A stretch of DNA of 17,379 nucleotides from Candidatus Parcubacteria bacterium (GCA_027024305.1 JALVSO010000022.1:1-17379), one strand, 5' to 3'; shown: positions 8,401 to 15,121, counted from the stretch's first letter. Notes: generated by a model not told the origin, from the sequence alone. Numbers and translations: made by a program.

Positions 8401-9537
8401 CTATTTACTTAACAAAGCTTTCAACTCCTTTATTTCCCTTCCTTGCTTCTCGATAATTTTCTGTTGTTCTTTGATAGCTTCAATAATTGGAGCCACCATC
8501 TTTGAATAATTTACGGACTTCATTCCATTTTCATCGGTTTCCACCAATTCAGGATAAACTTTTTCAACCTCCTGGGCAACCACTCCGATGTCAGCCTTTC
8601 CATTATTCTTTCAATTATAACTAACACCTCTAAGCTTTAGAATGTTTTCCAGTGCACTATCTAGAACAGTGATGTTCTCTTTTAGACTGATATCCGAAGT
8701 CTCTGTAATGGAAGCTAGACTCAGGTTACCGGTATTTAGATTAAATTTGAACTTTGGATCCGTTCCTTGACCAATATAAAAACCGTTTGGAGCTCAGATT
8801 GACAAAAGAGCGTTACCCATTTTTATACCATGGTCAGCTCCGTTTTTAAAGGTTATATTTCCATCTGAGCTGTCATTAATTTTTATTTTATTGGCAACAT
8901 TAATTGAGCCTTTAGTAAAAATATGACCGTCTGAACCATCTAGATAAGCTTGTCCCACACCACTACTATTTTTTGCACTGATTCTCCCCCCATTGGTGAA
9001 AATATTTCCGGTACTACCATCCATTTTAGCCTTGTGGCCAACAACAAATCCACCAATTGCATAAACAGTATTTTTACTCTTATTTATAGAAACTTCTTGC
9101 CCCAGATATAAAGAGCCATTACTTGCACCTATATTCATAATAGTTCCATCTGGATTTTCCAAAATAACCCTTCTAACCTTAATACCGTCAGCGGAAGAAT
9201 TAACTGATACATTATTTAAATAATTCGTCTGAGCTTGAGTTCCTTTTTCCTCCCATAAAGTAGTTCCGCTTCCATTTCCAACAACATCACCACAAACTCA
9301 AGCACTTCCGTTTCATTTTATAGCCTTGCTGTCACCATCACAATTTTGAACTGGCTTATCGGCCTTGTTAAGCATTAAATAACCAAAGTCACTCTTAATA
9401 AGATTAGAAGTAATTATATCTCCGTCTTTAAGACCCCCAACACTTTGCCAAGTATATCCGGCAGCATAGATTGATCCGGCGGCTCCGATAATTATTCCCA
9501 GAATAATTAATATTGTTTTTTTACTTATTTTTCTCAT
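8401..9537 (-). CDS. surface protein with C-terminal peptidase S74 (intramolecular chaperone) domain
   Basis: The product is 378 aa in one frame with four TGA codons. Residues 1 to about 27 are a signal peptide or membrane anchor (KKTILIILGIIIGAAGSIYA). The motif KAIKwNGSAwVCGD around residues 75-87 has both Trp from TGA and matches the common LKWNGSAWVC surface-protein motif. The middle (about 130-270) is a Gly/Asn/Ser-rich beta-repeat region resembling tail-spike or adhesin stalks (DGSTGNIFTNGG, DGSDGHIFTKGS). Residues 281 to about 370 are the S74 domain: the Ser281-Lys286 catalytic dyad in SDISLKENI, GVSYNwKNNG with a TGA at 8611-8613 at a conserved Trp, IGVVAQEVEKVYPELV, and a C-terminal coiled coil. 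S74 domains trimerise beta-helical fibres and then cleave themselves off. It lies 24 nt after the 878-aa gene, probably in the same operon. TAG stop. Confidence 0.9.
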
Positions 9538-9561
9538 ATTATTTATTTATCACTTAATAAT

Positions 9562-12198
9562 TTAAATTTCTTTAACTACTGGTCTGATATATTTCAAGTT
9601 AATCGGCAAACATCCGTTGGTATAACCTCTACCCCTTAGATATATGGTGTACATTTTACCTTTTCCGTATTTTCCACCATTTTTTAACGGATTTGGACTT
9701 AGATCCACCTTACGATTTTTGTCTGCCCCGACAACCAGAGGGTTTACCCCACCGGTTAAAGAAGTTTTAGCATTGTCCGAACAGCTTGAGGTTTCCCAAA
9801 CAAAACCTGGAATTTTTGTTAAATCAACCTCTCTCTTTGTTCTAACATATAGGGTGCTGTTGGGGCTGGGCATGGTTACCAACTGTCCGTTACCACAATC
9901 ATTTCAGCTTAAAGCATCGGTGGAACATTCAATGGCTGAACAATTCAAACCACCTATATCACCAACTCCGGTTCCGTAAAAAGTCATAATTCCTCCAACA
10001 CAATCCAGCGATGATAGGCTAATCAATTCCCCGGCACAATAGTCGGTCGGATCGGTGCTTCCGTTCCATAGTTTTGGAGAGGCTGTTCCGGTAACGGAAT
10101 CGGTTTTGGCCAGACAGGCCGGATCGTTCATAATGGCACTGTATTTGATAGTAACCCCCTTACATATTTCGTCGGCTTTCGGTTTGTAGGGAGGCTCCGA
10201 AGGATTTCACTTTCCCGTTGCTTTACAACAATCACCATCGGTTTTTGTACCGGAAACGCTATCGTCCTCCGAAACAACCTTCCCCCTACACTTGGTTACC
10301 AATTTAGTCTTCTTTCCAACACAAACCTGATCAGCCGGAGCCGGATCTCATTCTTGGCTAAAATCAACCCCACTGTCAACTTCATTTGTTTTTTTGTGAG
10401 AACCGTTCTTATCCTGACAGGTATTTATCTGTTTGGTTTTTCCGCAATTCTTATCCTTGTCGGCCGGATTCCACGGACTCCAACTTCCCTCAACTCAACT
10501 CTTAGTGCCGCTAACAACAGAGGTTTTACCCGTAGGGTAGTCCGCCCCACCGCTTTTAGGATGACACATTTCCATTTGGATAAATTCCGTACACATATCT
10601 GAAGCCTTCGGCGTGTAGTATAAATTCCCGTCACAGGTCTCCACAACATTAACACTTAATTCAACCGTTTCCGTATTTGAACCGTAGCGAGACTTGTCAA
10701 AAATAGCTTTATCAAATTTGGCCTCGGTAATAAATTTAACCTGGAAAGAATAGGTTCCCGGTTCCCTCTTGTCCCCCAGGTTAAAGGATATGATTTGTCT
10801 TTGGCGGTCGTCATCGGTAGCCAGAAGATTACCCTTTTGGTCATAGAGCTTTACCACCGTATCGGGGTTTCTATAATCCCCCGCCGCCCCGTAACCATTA
10901 TTTCTGGCAAGAATATTTATTTTAAGGTCATCTCCCTTGTTTACCATATCCGGAGCTTGAACCACCGAACCGTTAATTCAAGGGTTCCCAACAATTTGCT
11001 TGCTGGCCGCCGAAACCTTCGACGAAAAAGCGACAAAGAGTAACAACAAGATGCTCAGAACCAAAAGAAGGGTCGCTTGGGTTTTCTTCTTGCGGAAGAA
11101 AAGGAATAGGGATAGAAGAAAAATAATTCCGGCAACCAGGTATAAAAACGTATTTAATGAAAGCCCGCCATCTAAAGAAAAGATTTCGGAAGTTAAACCT
11201 CTATCTGCATACTCTTTCATCTCTTCAAAGCTTTTTAGCTCCCGGTTATAAAAATCCAATACCCTATTATTTTTTACAAGGTAAGCCACCGGTAGCACTT
11301 CATCACAGGGCCTATCCAGAGAAATTTCATACCGCTCTGCCGATAGGTCCTTAAATCTTTTAGCTCCGCAAATCTCCCCCTTCGGACTAATCAAGCCCAA
11401 AACCATTTCTTTTCCTTCCACTTGGTCCAAAGTCAAAACGGCATTTACCGAAACGCTCTCCCCCTTCCCACCGGCACCGCTCAAAAGCACGAGACTGTCT
11501 ATCTTATCAAGCTCTCCCGAGATGTTTAGAGCCACCTTAGCCTTGGCATAACCATCAATTAAAACATAGGCTTCATAATAGCCACCCCTCAGAGTCACCG
11601 GAAACTCAACACTGTTTTGCCCCTTCTTCAACTCATCGGAAAAATACTCTTTTTCAACAACCTTTTCCCCATAGATACTACCCTTGTGAATTTCCAGCTT
11701 TAACTTGTCCAAACCATCAACCCCGCTTCCCTTCTTAAAAGAACATCTAATGAAACCGTCGCCATAAAGACAATCCGGCTTTTCCAGCTCTTTCAATTTG
11801 GCCGTTGGCTTTATTTTTAAATCACCCAAGAAAGAAAAAGAAAGGAGGGTGCCGGACCGGTCGGTTAGGTAAAGAACCGCCCGATTGATTTCTTTATTTG
11901 AAATTAATTTATACTCAAAAAGCTCCCCCAAAAGTCCACCGGTTTTTACCCTTAGAACCTTATCATATTTTCTTTCGTCTATAACGGACCCGTCGACTCC
12001 CTCCAGCCTGAGAACATAATTAAATTCCGTCATTGGTGAACGGTTTTTCACGGAAAAGGAAAATTTAGCCTTGTTGTTTTCAACTCCCAAAAACTTAAAG
12101 GCAAAAATTTCCGGTGTATCCGTAATCACCCCCGCCAAAGCCGAAGTGGCAAAGGTGAATGATAATAAAATTATCAATATTATTTTTATATACTTCAT
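9562..12198 (-). CDS. large secreted/membrane surface protein with central two-helix hairpin and thrombospondin-like C-terminal region
   Basis: The product is 878 aa in one frame with five TGA codons (the first two at 10978-10980 and 10495-10497). A signal peptide (about 1-22, IKIILIILLSFTFATSALAG) leads into beta-rich extracellular modules (about 23-345). Two hydrophobic helices at about 350-370 and 375-398, joined by RKKKTQ, form a membrane hairpin that would put both flanking regions outside. The second resembles a signal peptide (LLLLFVAFSSKVSAASK), suggesting an old fusion of two exported proteins. After the junction NPwING comes a CARDB/Ig-like domain (VNKGDDLKINILARNNGYG). Cys-rich segments follow, resembling thrombospondin type 1 repeats (EGSWSPWNP, NCGKTKQINTC), with TGA-encoded Trp in KSwVEG, QEwDPAP, GKwNPSEP and LSwNDCG. 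Four TGG codons also occur. It is probably a cell-surface adhesin. A TATAAT lies 8 nt before the ATG; TAA stop. Confidence 0.87.
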
Positions 12199-12206
12199 AC
12201 TTCTCT

Positions 12207-12212
12207 ATTATA
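12207..12212 (-). promoter_or_regulatory. -10 element of the 878-aa surface protein gene
   Basis: A perfect TATAAT on the minus strand lies 8 nt before the ATG at 12198, giving a leader of about 1-2 nt. Confidence 0.55.
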
Positions 12213-12256
12213 ATAAAAAAGAAAGTTAAAACAAATTTTTTTCTTTTCTTAGGTGG

Positions 12257-12286
12257 AAAAAAACAACTCGGAAGAGTTGTTTTTTT
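12257..12286 (-). terminator. intrinsic terminator downstream of hup
   Basis: A 13-bp stem (AAAAAAACAACTC and its complement) closes a GGAA loop on the plus strand (TTCC on the minus strand). A/T arms flank both sides, and it lies 19 nt after the hup stop. Confidence 0.8.
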
Positions 12287-12304
12287 CTTTTAATTTTTTC
12301 AAAA

Positions 12305-12577
12305 TTATTTTACTGCGTCTTTCAATTTCTTTCCGGCCTTAAATTTTGGAGCTTTTGAGGCCGGTACATTAACGACCTCCCCGGTTCTTGGATTTCTGGC
12401 CGTTCTGGCCTTTCGGTGTGAAATTGAAAACGATCCAAAGCCGGTAAGAGCCACGGTTCCTTCTTTCTTAAGAGTTTCCGTCACAGCCTCCATAAAAGCA
12501 TCTACCATTCTCTCGGCATCGGCTTTGGTTGTTCCAACCCTATCGGCAATATAAGTCACTAATTCTGATTTATTCAT
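12305..12577 (-). CDS. hup: DNA-binding protein HU
   Basis: The product is 90 aa, the standard HU length. The N-terminal helices (NKSELVTYIADRVGTTKADA) form the dimer body. The family signature follows (GFGSFSISHRKARTARNPRT), including the arm with the NPRTGE tip whose Pro intercalates into DNA, and the basic C-terminus ends FKAGKKLKDAVK. It bends and compacts DNA as a dimer. It is a single gene between two terminators, ending in TAA. Unlike its neighbours it has no clear -10 hexamer right at the start codon; the upstream DNA (12578-12685) is AT-rich and holds a short AGCC-CAAA-GGCT hairpin near 12630, so its mRNA may have a real leader. Confidence 0.97.
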   Translation of the reverse strand: MNKSELVTYIADRVGTTKADAERMVDAFMEAVTETLKKEGTVALTGFGSFSISHRKARTARNPRTGEVVNVPASKAPKFKAGKKLKDAVK

Positions 12578-12685
12578 ATCTAAAATTTTTTATTTATTAT
12601 TTTTATTAAAATATCAAGAATCTGTTAAGAGCCCAAAGGCTTTTATAAATAACAAATTCTTTGATAAAGTCATTATATAAGAACA

Positions 12686-12720
12686 GGGAAATAATGCAAT
12701 AGTCAAATTTATTATTTCCC
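12686..12720. repeat. inverted repeat upstream of the tRNA-Val locus
   Basis: GGGAAATAAT (12686-12695) and ATTATTTCCC (12711-12720) form a 10-bp stem with a 15-nt loop. It sits between hup and the tRNA promoter. No T-run follows, so its function is unclear. Confidence 0.55.
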
Positions 12721-12732
12721 CAGGTTCAAAAC

Positions 12733-12761
12733 TTGTATTTTTTTAAAAAAGTTGGTAGAAT
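12733..12761 (+). promoter_or_regulatory. promoter of the tRNA-Val transcription unit
   Basis: TTGTAT (12733-12738), a 17-nt spacer and TAGAAT (12756-12761). The predicted start is near 12768, so the transcript would include the degenerate tRNA copy and then tRNA-Val. Confidence 0.6.
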
Positions 12762-12791
12762 ATCGTGGTGTTTGGGGAGACTTATGCAACT

Positions 12792-12852
12792 GTTTAGCTC
12801 AGTTGGTGCAGCATCTCCCAGTTTAAAATCAGACACCGAGATCTCCTCGGTG
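12792..12852 (+). pseudogene. degenerate 5'-half copy of tRNA-Val with small insertions
   Basis: GTTTAGCTCAGTTGG (12792-12806) is identical to 15 nt of the tRNA-Val D arm at 12893-12907. The match continues through the anticodon region as CATCTC, GTTTA and CACCGAG. It is interrupted by a CCA insertion and by AAATCAGA placed inside the anticodon loop. No 3' acceptor strand or T arm follows. Instead CACCGAG (12834-12840) pairs with CTCGGTG (12846-12852) in a local hairpin. It cannot fold as a tRNA. It probably lies in the 5' leader of the tRNA-Val transcript. Confidence 0.65.
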
Positions 12853-12888
12853 GGTAAAGATAAGGAGAATTAAAATTAAATATTGTGC

Positions 12889-12962
12889 GGGCGTTTAGCT
12901 CAGTTGGCTAGAGCATCTCGTTTACACCGAGGAGGCCAGGGGTTCGAGTCCCTTAACGCCCA
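12889..12962 (+). tRNA. tRNA-Val (anticodon UAC)
   Basis: The cloverleaf is complete. The acceptor GGGCGTT pairs with AACGCCC over 7 bp, the D arm is GCTC/GAGC, and the anticodon stem TCTCG/CGAGG encloses loop TTTACAC with anticodon TAC at 12923-12925. The T arm has the TTCGAGT loop and the discriminator is A. CCA is not encoded, as CAAAA follows. A strong terminator begins 10 nt downstream. Confidence 0.97.
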
Positions 12963-12971
12963 CAAAATTTT

Positions 12972-12999
12972 AGAAAAAATCGCGTATGCGATTTTTTCT
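12972..12999 (+). terminator. intrinsic terminator of tRNA-Val
   Basis: A 12-bp perfect stem (AGAAAAAATCGC with GCGATTTTTTCT) closes loop GTAT, with the T-run forming part of the 3' arm. It lies between the tRNA 3' end and an inverted copy of that 3' end. Confidence 0.85.
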
Positions 13000-13008
13000 T
13001 TAATTTTG

Positions 13009-13268
13009 TAGGGCGTTAAGGGACTCGAAAAAAGGGCGGCAATATAACTTTTTGAAAAACAACGACCGGAGGGAGTATGTTTTTCAAAAGTTATGTCCGC
13101 CCGGCGGGGCCGCGCGCATCAGGCTCCGGTGTCGTTGTGGTTTGGAGCCGATGCTGGGTGGCCGAGTCCCTTAACTTTTATTCTGTACTATCACTTTATA
13201 GTTTCGTACAGGGCAAAAATCCCTAACGCCCACAAAAACACACCACAGCTTGTCTGTGGTTTTTGTTT
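13009..13268 (+). ncRNA. candidate structured RNA A, 5' end antisense to tRNA-Val, with terminator
   Basis: GGGCGTTAAGGGACTCGA (13011-13028) is an 18-nt perfect complement of the tRNA-Val T arm and acceptor (12944-12961). It also pairs with the unit's own 3' part: CGAGTCCCTTAA (13163-13174) plus CGCCC (13227-13231), a closing helix interrupted by a 52-nt insertion. Inside lie two hairpins. One is at 13034-13103, with GGGCGG/CCGCCC ends, a long A/T stem and a CC-GGAG-GG apex. The other is at about 13116-13155 (GCATC, GGCTCC with GGAGCC, GATGC). The insertion contains CTGTAC...GTACAG. A hairpin with 3' T-tracts (CCACAG/CTGTGG, about 13244-13268) ends the unit. A weak -10 (TTTAAT, 12999-13004) would start RNA near 13011. 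I do not recognise the family. The alternative is a decaying tRNA-derived repeat cluster. Confidence 0.5.
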
Positions 13269-13271
13269 TTA

Positions 13272-13319
13272 GTGGGCGTTAAAGCAAGCAAACTGCTTTG
13301 CTTGCGTGGGACTCGAACC
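13272..13319 (-). repeat. inverted copy of the tRNA-Val 3' end interrupted by a 25-bp palindrome
   Basis: On the minus strand the T-loop and acceptor sequence reads GGTTCGAGTCCC, then a 25-nt insertion (13283-13307), then TTAACGCCCAC. The insertion is a 9-bp hairpin (GCAAGCAAA with TTTGCTTGC, 4-nt loop). The rest of the cloverleaf is absent. It is one of four copies of this tRNA end within 400 bp. Confidence 0.75.
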
Positions 13320-13334
13320 GGCGGAGGCATCCCA

Positions 13335-13416
13335 GCACTTTCATTTTCTCTCTTTTAAGAAGTTATCACAATTTAAAAAGTTTATGGATTGAAAAGTAAA
13401 AAAAATAAGAAAGTGC
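13335..13416. repeat. 82-bp inverted-repeat segment
   Basis: GCACTTTC (13335-13342) and GAAAGTGC (13409-13416) are perfect inverted repeats around an AT-rich centre, flanked by CCCA on the left and GGGG on the right. The ends loosely resemble the CCCAGCACCAC termini of the element at 14450-14570, so it may be a diverged relative. No gene lies inside. Confidence 0.45.
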
Positions 13417-13573
13417 GGGGAGCCGAGCCGCGTCCAGCTGCTCTTAGCGAAGAGACTCCGGAGTGAAACGGAGGAGTTGATGAGCTTAGAGACAGCGGGA
13501 TCAGTCCCTTAACCATAGTTCCGTACAGGGCAAAAATTCCCCAACCAATAAAAAAACGGCTCGGCCGTTTTTA
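13409..13573 (+). ncRNA. candidate structured RNA B sharing its 3' tail with RNA A
   Basis: This GC-rich island in AT-rich DNA has a branched predicted fold: GCTG/CAGC and GCTC/GAGC enclosing CTCTT-AGCG-AAGAG and CTCCG/CGGAG hairpins, with GGGGA (near 13417) able to pair with TTCCCC (near 13537). Its end, CAGTCCCTTAAC (13502-13513) followed by 13515-13540, matches the RNA A tail at 13198-13223 in 24 of 26 positions (core CGTACAGGGCAAAAAT). A terminator hairpin follows directly. Strand is uncertain: the terminator works both ways and also serves clpP. I see no tmRNA, SRP, 6S or RNase P signature. Confidence 0.45.
13552..13572 (-). terminator. intrinsic terminator of clpP, possibly bidirectional
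   Basis: AAAAACGGC pairs with GCCGTTTTT around a 3-nt TCG loop. On the minus strand a seven-T run follows. It starts 2 nt after the clpP stop. In the plus direction it could end RNA B. Confidence 0.85.
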
Positions 13574-13574
13574 A

Positions 13575-14213
13575 TTACTTTTTCTTAACTTTTATCTTCT
13601 GATTTCTGGCGGAAGTGGGAGTTTTTTTCAAAGCCTTTTTTGATTTCATGACTTTATCCACGATGCCGTATTTTTTGGCTTCTTCGGCGGTCATATAATA
13701 ATCTCGGTCCATATCTTTTTCTATTTTATCCGCTTTCTGTCCGGTTCTTTCGGCCAGCATATATTTTAACTTTTCCTTACTTGCCAAAATATGCTTGGCG
13801 GAAATTTCAATATCGGCGGCTTGTCCCTCGGCTCCACCCAGGGGTTGATGAATCATTACTTCGGCATTTTCCAAAATGGATCTCTTGCCTTTTTCTCCAT
13901 AGGCCAAAATAATGGAAGCCATGGATGCGGCCATCCCCACACAAACCGTGTGAATTTCCGGCTTGATAAAATTCATGGTATCCAAAATAGCCATACCGGA
14001 ATGGATATAGCCTCCGGGAGAATTTATATATAAATAAATATCCTTTTCCGGATCTTCAGCCTCTAAAAAAAGAAGTTGGGCAATGATGGTATTGGCCATA
14101 TCATCATTAATACCTCCACTTAAAAAAATAATTCTATCTTTTAAAAGACGAGAATAAATATCATAGGCTCTCTCACCGGCATTGGTTTTTTCAATTACTG
14201 TTGGTATTAACAT
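13575..14213 (-). CDS. clpP: ATP-dependent Clp protease proteolytic subunit
   Basis: The product is 212 aa, a serine peptidase that assembles into tetradecameric barrels fed by Clp ATPases. Start MLIPTVIEKTNAGERAYDIY and the strand around YLYINSPGGYIHSGMAILDT are typical. The catalytic triad is intact: Ser97 in GMAASMAS, His122 in MIHQPLGG, and Asp171 in DRDYYMTAEEA. The C-terminus has an extra basic tail of about 20 residues (KKALKKTPTSARNQKIKVKK). No Trp codons occur, so it is blind to the UGA question. TATAAT ends 6 nt before the ATG, predicting a leaderless mRNA, and a terminator follows immediately. TAA stop. Confidence 0.98.
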   Translation of the reverse strand: MLIPTVIEKTNAGERAYDIYSRLLKDRIIFLSGGINDDMANTIIAQLLFLEAEDPEKDIYLYINSPGGYIHSGMAILDTMNFIKPEIHTVCVGMAASMASIILAYGEKGKRSILENAEVMIHQPLGGAEGQAADIEISAKHILASKEKLKYMLAERTGQKADKIEKDMDRDYYMTAEEAKKYGIVDKVMKSKKALKKTPTSARNQKIKVKKK

Positions 14214-14219
14214 TTCTTT

Positions 14220-14225
14220 ATTATA
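14220..14225 (-). promoter_or_regulatory. -10 element of clpP, predicting a leaderless mRNA
   Basis: A perfect TATAAT on the minus strand with 6 nt (AAAGAA) before the ATG at 14213. No consensus -35 is evident. Confidence 0.6.
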
Positions 14226-14310
14226 CTATTTTTTGTTATAAATTAAAAATTTATTTTTTCAAAAAATATGTTAAAATATGGGAGTCCAAAACAAGGAATA
14301 TCCATGGACA

Positions 14311-14370
14311 TTTTCTGAAAATTTCCGAGCAGTGCGCAGGGAATTTTTAGAAAAAACCTTACTCCCAAAG
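14311..14370 (+). repeat. 60-bp hairpin-forming direct repeat, copy 1
   Basis: Identical over all 60 nt to 14582-14641. TTTTCTGAAAATTTCC pairs with GGAATTTTTAGAAAA around loop GAGCAGTGCGCAG, and ACTCCCAAAG follows. CTCCCAAAG is the reverse complement of the tRNA-Pro anticodon stem-loop segment CTTTGGGAG. In this copy TGGGAGT at 14279-14285 could also pair with ACTCCCA. Confidence 0.85.
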
Positions 14371-14412
14371 CCGAAAGAAAGTGGGACTTTAAAATAATAG
14401 CAATCAATCTAT

Positions 14413-14450
14413 CGGAGTTCTGTCAACGGCTTAGCACGCATGCTTTGGGA
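14413..14450 (+). pseudogene. truncated copy of tRNA-Pro, cut at the anticodon loop
   Basis: CGGAGT, then GTCAACGGCTTAGCACGCAT and GCTTTGGGA, match the functional tRNA-Pro 271-273 bp downstream with only a short difference at the acceptor/D junction. The match ends exactly at the last base of the anticodon loop, where the inverted-repeat element at 14450-14570 begins. The 3' half is missing, so no tRNA can form. Confidence 0.8.
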
Positions 14451-14570
14451 TTTTTGACCCAGCACCACTTTTGTAAAGATAAATAATAATAAATATTATA
14501 TTTTTTTAATTCATTTATTATATAATAAGAAAATAAAACTTTCGTAACAAAAGTGGTGCTGGGGAAAAAT
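14450..14570. mobile_element. 121-bp inverted-repeat (MITE-like) element inside the tRNA-Pro copy
   Basis: The left end ATTTTTGACCCAGCACCACT... and right end form a near-perfect terminal inverted repeat of about 23 bp (core AGCACCACTTTTG) around an AT-rich centre that is itself partly self-complementary. It has no coding capacity. Its core recurs at 15310-15323 and 15394-15409 in another hairpin element. A non-autonomous transposon or a folded RNA element are both possible. Confidence 0.6.
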
Positions 14571-14581
14571 GCCTATGGTAG

Positions 14582-14641
14582 TTTTCTGAAAATTTCCGAG
14601 CAGTGCGCAGGGAATTTTTAGAAAAAACCTTACTCCCAAAG
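14582..14641 (+). repeat. 60-bp hairpin-forming direct repeat, copy 2
   Basis: Perfect copy of 14311-14370, offset by 271 bp. The next 42 bp before the tRNA have the same length in both copies but only about half identical positions, so the 60-bp block is much better conserved than its surroundings. It ends about 25 nt upstream of the tRNA-Pro -10. Confidence 0.85.
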
Positions 14642-14665
14642 GCGGAGAAAAAATGAGCTTTAAAG

Positions 14666-14671
14666 TATAAT
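14666..14671 (+). promoter_or_regulatory. -10 element of tRNA-Pro
   Basis: A perfect TATAAT 12 nt before the tRNA 5' end, so transcription should begin about 5 nt upstream of the mature tRNA. In the truncated copy this site is altered to AAATAA. Confidence 0.6.
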
Positions 14672-14683
14672 AGAATTAAATAT

Positions 14684-14757
14684 CGGAGTATAGTGTCAAC
14701 GGCTTAGCACGCATGCTTTGGGAGCATGTAGACTGGGTTCGAATCCCAGTACTCCGA
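14684..14757 (+). tRNA. tRNA-Pro (anticodon UGG)
   Basis: The acceptor CGGAGTA pairs with TACTCCG over 7 bp, the D arm is GTGT/GCAC, and the anticodon stem CATGC/GCATG encloses loop TTTGGGA with anticodon TGG at 14719-14721. The T arm CTGGG-TTCGAAT-CCCAG is perfect. Discriminator A; CCA is not encoded. Confidence 0.97.
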
Positions 14758-14767
14758 CAAACAGCTC

Positions 14768-14792
14768 AAAAAACCGCGACTGGCGGTTTTTT
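14768..14792. terminator. bidirectional terminator between tRNA-Pro and rpsT
   Basis: A 10-bp stem (AAAAAACCGC with GCGGTTTTTT) closes loop GACTG. It starts 11 nt after tRNA-Pro and lies 50 nt after the rpsT stop on the other strand. Confidence 0.85.
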
Positions 14793-14842
14793 GTTTTGTG
14801 AAATTATCTTCTTACCAGAAAAAAGAAAAAAGGAGCATACCC

Positions 14843-15112
14843 CTATTTTTTCTTTAGATTAACAATTTTTTTTGTTAGTCTTGATTTTTTTCTGGCTGCG
14901 TTATTCTTTTTAATAACACCTCTTTTAACCGCCTTATCAATGGCTTTATAGAGATTGGGCAGAGCTTTTTCCGCTCCCTCTATATCCTTTACCATGATTA
15001 ACTTTAAAAAGGATTTTATTTCGGCCCTCATGGCTCTTAATCTTCTCAGATTAAAAACTCTCTTTCTCTCAGAAGACCTAATTCTCTTCTTTGCTGATTT
15101 TGTAATTGCCAT
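14843..15112 (-). CDS. rpsT: 30S ribosomal protein bS20
   Basis: The product is 89 aa, a normal bS20 length. It is strongly basic and all-helical: AITKSAKKRIRSSERKRVFN at the N-terminus binds 16S rRNA, then LYKAIDKAVKRGVIKKNNAA and RKKSRLTKKI. It stands alone, ends in TAG, and has no Trp codon. TAAAAT lies 9 nt before the ATG, again giving almost no leader. Confidence 0.97.
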   Translation of the reverse strand: MAITKSAKKRIRSSERKRVFNLRRLRAMRAEIKSFLKLIMVKDIEGAEKALPNLYKAIDKAVKRGVIKKNNAARKKSRLTKKIVNLKKK

Positions 15113-15121
15113 AAAATTCTT

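Noticed and set aside
12792..12870. A second functional tRNA upstream of tRNA-Val
   Set aside because: There is no matching 3' acceptor strand or T arm, the anticodon stem cannot form because of insertions, and downstream bases form another hairpin.
13034..13103. SRP (4.5S) RNA, because of the CC-GGAG-GG apex with a 4x4 internal loop
   Set aside because: The flanking loop reads ACGA/AGTA instead of the conserved CAGG/AGCA, and the rest of the SRP consensus is absent.
13009..13573. tmRNA, 6S RNA or RNase P RNA
   Set aside because: There is no TTCGA-type D-arm start, no tag reading frame ending in Ala-Ala, and no GAGGAAAGTCC or ACAGAAA core on either strand. The tRNA-like ends are copies of tRNA-Val.
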